NCBI RefSeq assembly: GCF_013408985.1
Contig: NZ_JACBZT010000001.1
Span: 3,100,001-3,164,000 of the forward strand
Direction of reading: 5' to 3'
Length of the DNA: 64,000 nucleotides
DNA from: Petropleomorpha daqingensis
GTDB lineage: Bacteria > Actinomycetota > Actinomycetes > Mycobacteriales > Geodermatophilaceae
Shown here one piece after another: positions 60,325 to 64,000 of this stretch. The translations under genes were made by a program, and so were the position numbers. Below the pieces are notes generated by a model. The model was not told the DNA's origin. It made no database searches and saw nothing but the letters and a program-made list of their open reading frames with translations. Within the stretch, counting starts at the first letter, position 1; every line of letters starts with the position of its first letter.

Positions 60325-60991
60325 GGACAGGGCGGCCCGCCGTGACGCCGTCGGTGCCCTCGGCGACGCGCTGCGGGACCTGGTCGACGCCGCCGTCCGG
60401 ACCGAGGTGCCGATCCCCGATCTCGAGAAGGCCGCCCTCCTGGCCGGCGAGATCACCCAGCTGCTGCGCGCCGACCTCCGCGAGGTGCACGAGATCGCCT
60501 CGGTCGACGACCCCGAGATCGGCGAGCGCTGGTACAGCCCGGTCTACGGGCCGGGCAGCCCGGTCGCGCCGCCGATGCTGGTCGAGGACTTCCCCGACGA
60601 GGGCCGCTGCGTCGGCCGGGTGACCGTGGGCAAGAAGCACGAGGGGCCGCCCGGGCTGGTGCATGGCGGCGTCCTCGCGATCCTGCTCGACCACGTGCTC
60701 GCCCGCTCGGCGCGGGCCGCCGGGCACGGCGGGCTGACCGCGACGCTGACGGTGACCTACCGCCGCCCGGTGCACCTGGGCGTTCCTCTGGTGCTCACCG
60801 GACGGCTGGGCTCGGTCGACGGCCGGCGCGCGACCGCGACCGCGCGGCTGGTGGCCGAGGACGACCCCGCTACGACGCTGGCCGAGGGGGAGGCGGTGCT
60901 GGTCGCCCTGCGGTCGGAGCGCGCCTCGGAGGTGTTCGCGAAGACCGGCCGCGCCGTCGGGGCCTGGACGACCAGGTCGTCGGACGGCTGA
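60317..60991 (+). CDS. PaaI/hotdog-fold thioesterase
   Basis: A 224-residue protein with a helical N-terminus (about 1-75) and a hotdog domain: GPPGLVHGGVLAILLDHVLARSA carries the HGG and Asp/Glu-helix of PaaI-like thioesterases, then LTVTYRRPVHLGVPLVLTG. GTG 60317 within the dehydrogenase gene. Hydrolysis of acyl-CoA is inferred. Confidence 0.88.
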   Translation: MAEDRAARRDAVGALGDALRDLVDAAVRTEVPIPDLEKAALLAGEITQLLRADLREVHEIASVDDPEIGERWYSPVYGPGSPVAPPMLVEDFPDEGRCVGRVTVGKKHEGPPGLVHGGVLAILLDHVLARSARAAGHGGLTATLTVTYRRPVHLGVPLVLTGRLGSVDGRRATATARLVAEDDPATTLAEGEAVLVALRSERASEVFAKTGRAVGAWTTRSSDG

Positions 60992-61029
60992 CCCGGCGGA
61001 ACGCAGGTGACGAGCCGGTCCGGTTCCGC

Positions 61030-61035
61030 TACGGT
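61030..61035 (+). promoter_or_regulatory. -10 element TACGGT of a probable leaderless AAA-ATPase message
   Basis: TACGGT ends eight bases before the GTG at 61044; no ribosome site. Confidence 0.5.
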
Positions 61036-61043
61036 CCGCGGCC

Positions 61044-62531
61044 GTGGCATCGGGCTGGGTGGCCTACGGGCCGGGCATCGACACAGGGGGTGCGCCCCCT
61101 CCGGAAGAACTGCGGCCGGAGCTCGCCGACGTCGGCCGGCTGCTGCGCCGCGGCGTGCGGGCCGTGGTCGGCGCCGCGCGCGCCGACGAGCGGGTCACGC
61201 TCTCCCGCATCCTCGCCGAGCACCTGGGGGACGGCGCCGCCGGGCTCGAGGTCGTGCAGGAACGCGCCCCGAGCTACGAGCACGTCAACCTGCAGGCCGG
61301 GCTCGACGCGTGGCTGGACGACCCGGGCCGGACGTTCGAGCTGGTCGGCATCGTCGGCTACCAGCACCGTCCCTTCGGCCTCGGTGAGCTGCTGACCGGC
61401 ATCGACGGCTCGGCGCACGACCCGTTCGGTCCCCGGCCGGGCAACCCGTCGCGGGTCAACCGTGCGGCGGGCCCGGACGGGGAGGTGCGGCCGTGCATCC
61501 GCTGCGGTCTCTACCTGGTCACCGAGGGGGAGACCCGGCTCGCCGTGTTCTTCCGCGGGCCGGAGCCGGAGATCGGCATGCCCGTGTCCTCGCTGCACGT
61601 GACCGGCACGGATCCGGAGCGGGCGCGGCAGGCCGCGGCCGAGATCCGCGCGGAGGCGCTGGCGCGCAACGTCTTCCGGGGTCAGGTGCTGTCGTTCGGC
61701 GGCGAGGTGTTCGGGTTCGAGGTGTTCGGGCAGGGCGAGGCGCTGCTGTCCTTCCACCGCCGTCCGGTCATGACCGCCGACCAGCTCGTCCTCGACGCCG
61801 GCACCCTCGCCGAGGTGCAGCGCCAGGTGGTCGAGGTCGCCCGGCACAAGGAGCGCCTGCTTGCCGCGGGCCAGCACCTCAAGCGCGGGCTGCTCCTCTA
61901 CGGCCCGCCGGGGGTCGGCAAGACGCACACCGTCCGCTTCCTGATGAGCCGGCTGGTCGGCACCACCGTGGTCCAGCTCAGCGGCGGCGCGCTGCAGTTC
62001 ATCTCGGAGGCCTGCTCGATCGCCCGCGCGCTGCAGCCGGCGATGGTCGTGGTGGAGGACGTCGACCTGATCGCCGAGGAGCGCGGTATGCACCCCGGCC
62101 AGCACCCGTTGCTGTTCCAGCTGCTCAACGAGATGGACGGGTTGGCCGAGGACGCCGACGTCGTCTTCGTGCTGACCACTAACCGGCCCGACCTGCTCGA
62201 GCCGGCCCTGGCCGCCCGCCCGGGGCGGGTCGACCAGGCGGTCGCGCTGCAGCTGCCCGACGCCGGCGCGCGGCGGGCGCTGTTCGAGCTCTACCGCGGC
62301 GACCTCGACGTCGACACCTCGCGCCTGGACGACGTCCTCGCCCGGACCGACGGGGTGACCGCGTCGTTCCTCAAGGAGCTCCTGCGCCGGGCCGCCCTCG
62401 TGGCGGCGACCCGCACGCCCGGCGACGGGTCGATCGCCGTCTCGGCCGACGACCTGGAGGCCGCCCTCGACGAGCTGCTCGACGCGCGCAACGCGATGAC
62501 CCGCGCCCTGCTGGGCGGCGCGCCCGGGTAG
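61044..62531 (+). CDS. AAA family ATPase with unusual N-terminal domain
   Basis: A 495-residue protein. Residues 1-235 have no domain I can name; they contain RPCIRCGLYLV (CxxC) and GYQHRPFGLGEL. The AAA module (about 270-490) is of the FtsH/Cdc48/ARC type: LLLYGPPGVGKTHTVRF (Walker A), VVVEDVDLIA (Walker B), TTNRPDLLEPAL (sensor 1), AARPGRVDQAV (arginine finger region) and a helical lid. No peptidase domain. It probably unfolds or remodels a protein bound by the N-domain (inference). Its stop and that of the convergent DinB gene form TAGCTA. Confidence 0.88.
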   Translation: MASGWVAYGPGIDTGGAPPPEELRPELADVGRLLRRGVRAVVGAARADERVTLSRILAEHLGDGAAGLEVVQERAPSYEHVNLQAGLDAWLDDPGRTFELVGIVGYQHRPFGLGELLTGIDGSAHDPFGPRPGNPSRVNRAAGPDGEVRPCIRCGLYLVTEGETRLAVFFRGPEPEIGMPVSSLHVTGTDPERARQAAAEIRAEALARNVFRGQVLSFGGEVFGFEVFGQGEALLSFHRRPVMTADQLVLDAGTLAEVQRQVVEVARHKERLLAAGQHLKRGLLLYGPPGVGKTHTVRFLMSRLVGTTVVQLSGGALQFISEACSIARALQPAMVVVEDVDLIAEERGMHPGQHPLLFQLLNEMDGLAEDADVVFVLTTNRPDLLEPALAARPGRVDQAVALQLPDAGARRALFELYRGDLDVDTSRLDDVLARTDGVTASFLKELLRRAALVAATRTPGDGSIAVSADDLEAALDELLDARNAMTRALLGGAPG

Positions 62532-63077
62532 CTACTCCCCGGTCTCGCCGTCGACCGCCTCGCGGAGCAGGTCGGCGTGGCCGTTGTGCCGCGCGTACTC
62601 CTCGACCATGTGCACGAGGATCCAGCGCAGGCTGGGCCGCGTGCCGTCGCGGGAGGGGCGGGCGGCGAGCCGGTCGAGGCCGCCGTCGGCCAGCGCCTCG
62701 TCGACCGCCGCCCGCGACCGCTCGACCGACGCCTGCCACTGCGTGCGCAGCTCGTCGGGCGAGTCCTGGCCGGCCGAGTGCCACTCCCAGTCGGGGTCGG
62801 CGTCCCAGTCGACGGCGTCCCAGGGCGGCGGTTCGGGCCGGTCGTGCAGGCGCTCGGTGAACCAGTGGTCCTCGACCAGCGCGAGGTGCTTGAGCAGCCC
62901 GCCGAGCGTCATGGTCGACGGGGCGTGGGGAGCGCGCAGCGCGTCGGCGCCCAGCCCGGCGGTCTTCCAGGCCAGCGTCGCCCGGTGGAAGTCGAGGAAG
63001 CCCAGCAGCGTGGCCGGTTCGTCGGCGGCCGCAGGTGGTTCGGGTCGGCCCTGGTCGTCGACCTGCATCTGCGTCAT
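62532..63077 (-). CDS. DinB family (DUF664) protein
   Basis: A 181-residue four-helix protein of the DinB/mycothiol-transferase superfamily. Metal-site His residues are in MTLGGLLKHLALVEDHWF (first) and HMVEEYARHNGHADLLREAVDGETG (two more). Actinobacterial members often use mycothiol or bacillithiol; substrate unknown. ATG 63077 (another three codons later). It follows the SDR gene by 12 bases, so the two form an operon. Confidence 0.9.
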   Translation of the reverse strand: MTQMQVDDQGRPEPPAAADEPATLLGFLDFHRATLAWKTAGLGADALRAPHAPSTMTLGGLLKHLALVEDHWFTERLHDRPEPPPWDAVDWDADPDWEWHSAGQDSPDELRTQWQASVERSRAAVDEALADGGLDRLAARPSRDGTRPSLRWILVHMVEEYARHNGHADLLREAVDGETGE

Positions 63078-63089
63078 GCGCCCAGCGTG

Positions 63090-64000
63090 TCAGTCGGCGG
63101 CCGGCTCGAGCAGCGGACCCGGGCCGCCCTCGCCCCGGCCCAGGGCGGCGACGAACTCGGCGAGCACCTCGTCGCCCTGGTGGACCGGCGCCCAGTCGAG
63201 CAGCGTGCGGGCCCGGGTGCTGTCCAGCGCGGGCGCGTGCACGCCCATGTCCAGCCAGCCGGGTTCGGTGGGCACCAGCCGCGCGTGGAAGGCGGCCGAC
63301 AGCGCCGTCCGCAGCACGGGCGCGGGTACCGGCACCCGCACGTTCCCCAGCACCTTCGCGAGCGCGTCGCCGTCCATGAGCGGCTCGGCGGCGAGGTTGA
63401 ACGCGCCGGACGCACGGCGGTCGAGGACGCGCTCGAGGGCGTCGGCCACGTCGTCGGCGTGCACGAACGCGACCGCCAGCCCGGGCAGGGGGAGGGGCAG
63501 CAGGTGGGCCAGCCGCGGCGGGAGCCGCCGGCCGAGGCCGAGCACGACCGGGCCGAGGAAGTAGCGGCCGATCTCGCTGGCGGCCTCCGGCTGCAGGATC
63601 AGCGTCGGGCGGACGACGGCGCCGACCACCTCCGGGTGCCGGCCGAGCAGTTCGCGCACGGCCCGCTCGGCCTCCGCCTTGTCGCGGCTGTACTGCGACG
63701 TCGGGATGCCGGTGGTCGGCCAGTCCTCGGTCACCTTCGTGCCCGCCGCCCCGGGCGCGTAGGCGCCGAGCGAGGACATGTGGACGACGTGCTCGACCCC
63801 CTGCGCGATCGCGGCGCGCACGACGCGGCGGGTGCCCTCGACGTTGACCCGCCGCAGCGCCTCGGGGTGCCGGCCCGGCTGCAGCGCCCAGGCCAGGTGG
63901 ACCACGGCATCGACGCCGTCCAGGAACTCGGTGAGCACCCCCTCGCTCGCCGCCTCGCCGAGGTCGGCGAGGAACCACCGCACCTCGTCGTAGGGGCCGA
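63090..64000 (-). CDS. NAD-dependent epimerase/dehydratase (SDR), N-terminus cut by window edge
   Basis: Visible part, about 303 residues, is an extended SDR: VDAVVHLAWALQPG, the active-site Ser in VVHMSSLGAYAPG, Tyr-Lys in SQYSRDKAEAER, and substrate region RPTLILQPEA. The glycine-rich cofactor motif lies beyond 64000. Later half has HADDVADALERVL and SGAFNLAAEPL, usual in actinobacterial members. Substrate unknown. Confidence 0.9.
   Translation of the reverse strand, partial: GPYDEVRWFLADLGEAASEGVLTEFLDGVDAVVHLAWALQPGRHPEALRRVNVEGTRRVVRAAIAQGVEHVVHMSSLGAYAPGAAGTKVTEDWPTTGIPTSQYSRDKAEAERAVRELLGRHPEVVGAVVRPTLILQPEAASEIGRYFLGPVVLGLGRRLPPRLAHLLPLPLPGLAVAFVHADDVADALERVLDRRASGAFNLAAEPLMDGDALAKVLGNVRVPVPAPVLRTALSAAFHARLVPTEPGWLDMGVHAPALDSTRARTLLDWAPVHQGDEVLAEFVAALGRGEGGPGPLLEPAAD

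Overview
The window is a 64 kb piece of a very GC-rich, gene-dense actinobacterial chromosome. GTG starts are common, many starts overlap the previous stop by 1-8 bases (ATGA or GTGA), and several promoters look leaderless. The mec-cysO-cysM cysteine module, the pncB-clpS-mec-cysO-cysM-murI-PDE-rph-rdgB order shared with Mycobacterium tuberculosis Rv1330c-Rv1341, and ANTAR and STAS regulators all fit Actinomycetota. The mixture of families suggests Geodermatophilaceae (Blastococcus, Geodermatophilus or Modestobacter type), but that placement is inference. I see no phage, transposase or CRISPR array; this is mostly core plus ordinary accessory chromosome.

Layout. 1-9.2 kb: aldo/keto reductase (cut by the edge), two methyltransferases, a toroid-type protein, a GNAT/AlkZ-like pair, an SMR exporter coupled to a PLP decarboxylase, an ABC-F ATPase. 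9.2-18 kb: hydrolase, amino-acid deaminase/aldolase divergent from a D-arabinono-lactone oxidase-MFS pair, second aldo/keto reductase, zinc alcohol dehydrogenase, and an M23 peptidase with a histone-like cytoplasmic tail. 18-26.4 kb: CDF metal exporter, CtaG-like oxidase assembly protein, DHA2 exporter, phosphoesterase, RlmA-like methyltransferase, a second AlkZ-like protein, GlsB-type membrane protein, cytochrome oxidase subunit I. 26.4-34.7 kb: serB, pncA-pncB, clpS, DUF2017, mec-cysO-cysM, murI and a class II-like phosphodiesterase. 34.7-41.9 kb: a block inserted relative to M. tuberculosis (LigD polymerase domain, DUF4262, two DUF4188 copies, LtrA, gnd, bcp, YjbQ, K+ channel). 42-43.8 kb: rph-rdgB and an Arr rifampin ADP-ribosyltransferase.

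43.8-59.1 kb is rich in signalling and surface functions: a membrane glycosyltransferase with an MshEN-type N-terminus plus membrane partner, an ANTAR protein, an HPP-CBS protein, a secreted subtilase ending in twelve five-residue repeats, tRNA-Leu, a TetR regulator, a degenerate EAL protein, a STAS protein, a PAS-GAF-ANTAR sensor, and a CheB plus CheR-PAS pair without other chemotaxis genes. 59.2-64 kb: acyl-CoA dehydrogenase with hotdog thioesterase, an AAA ATPase, a DinB-family protein and an SDR epimerase cut by the right edge.

Best leads: a CysO whose gene already encodes a Cys after the Gly-Gly tail, next to the peptidase that could remove it; the histone-tailed M23 peptidase; the c-di-GMP-type glycosyltransferase with a degenerate EAL protein nearby; the stand-alone CheB/CheR-PAS pair facing ANTAR and STAS regulators; and a perfect 30-bp palindrome in the rph upstream region.
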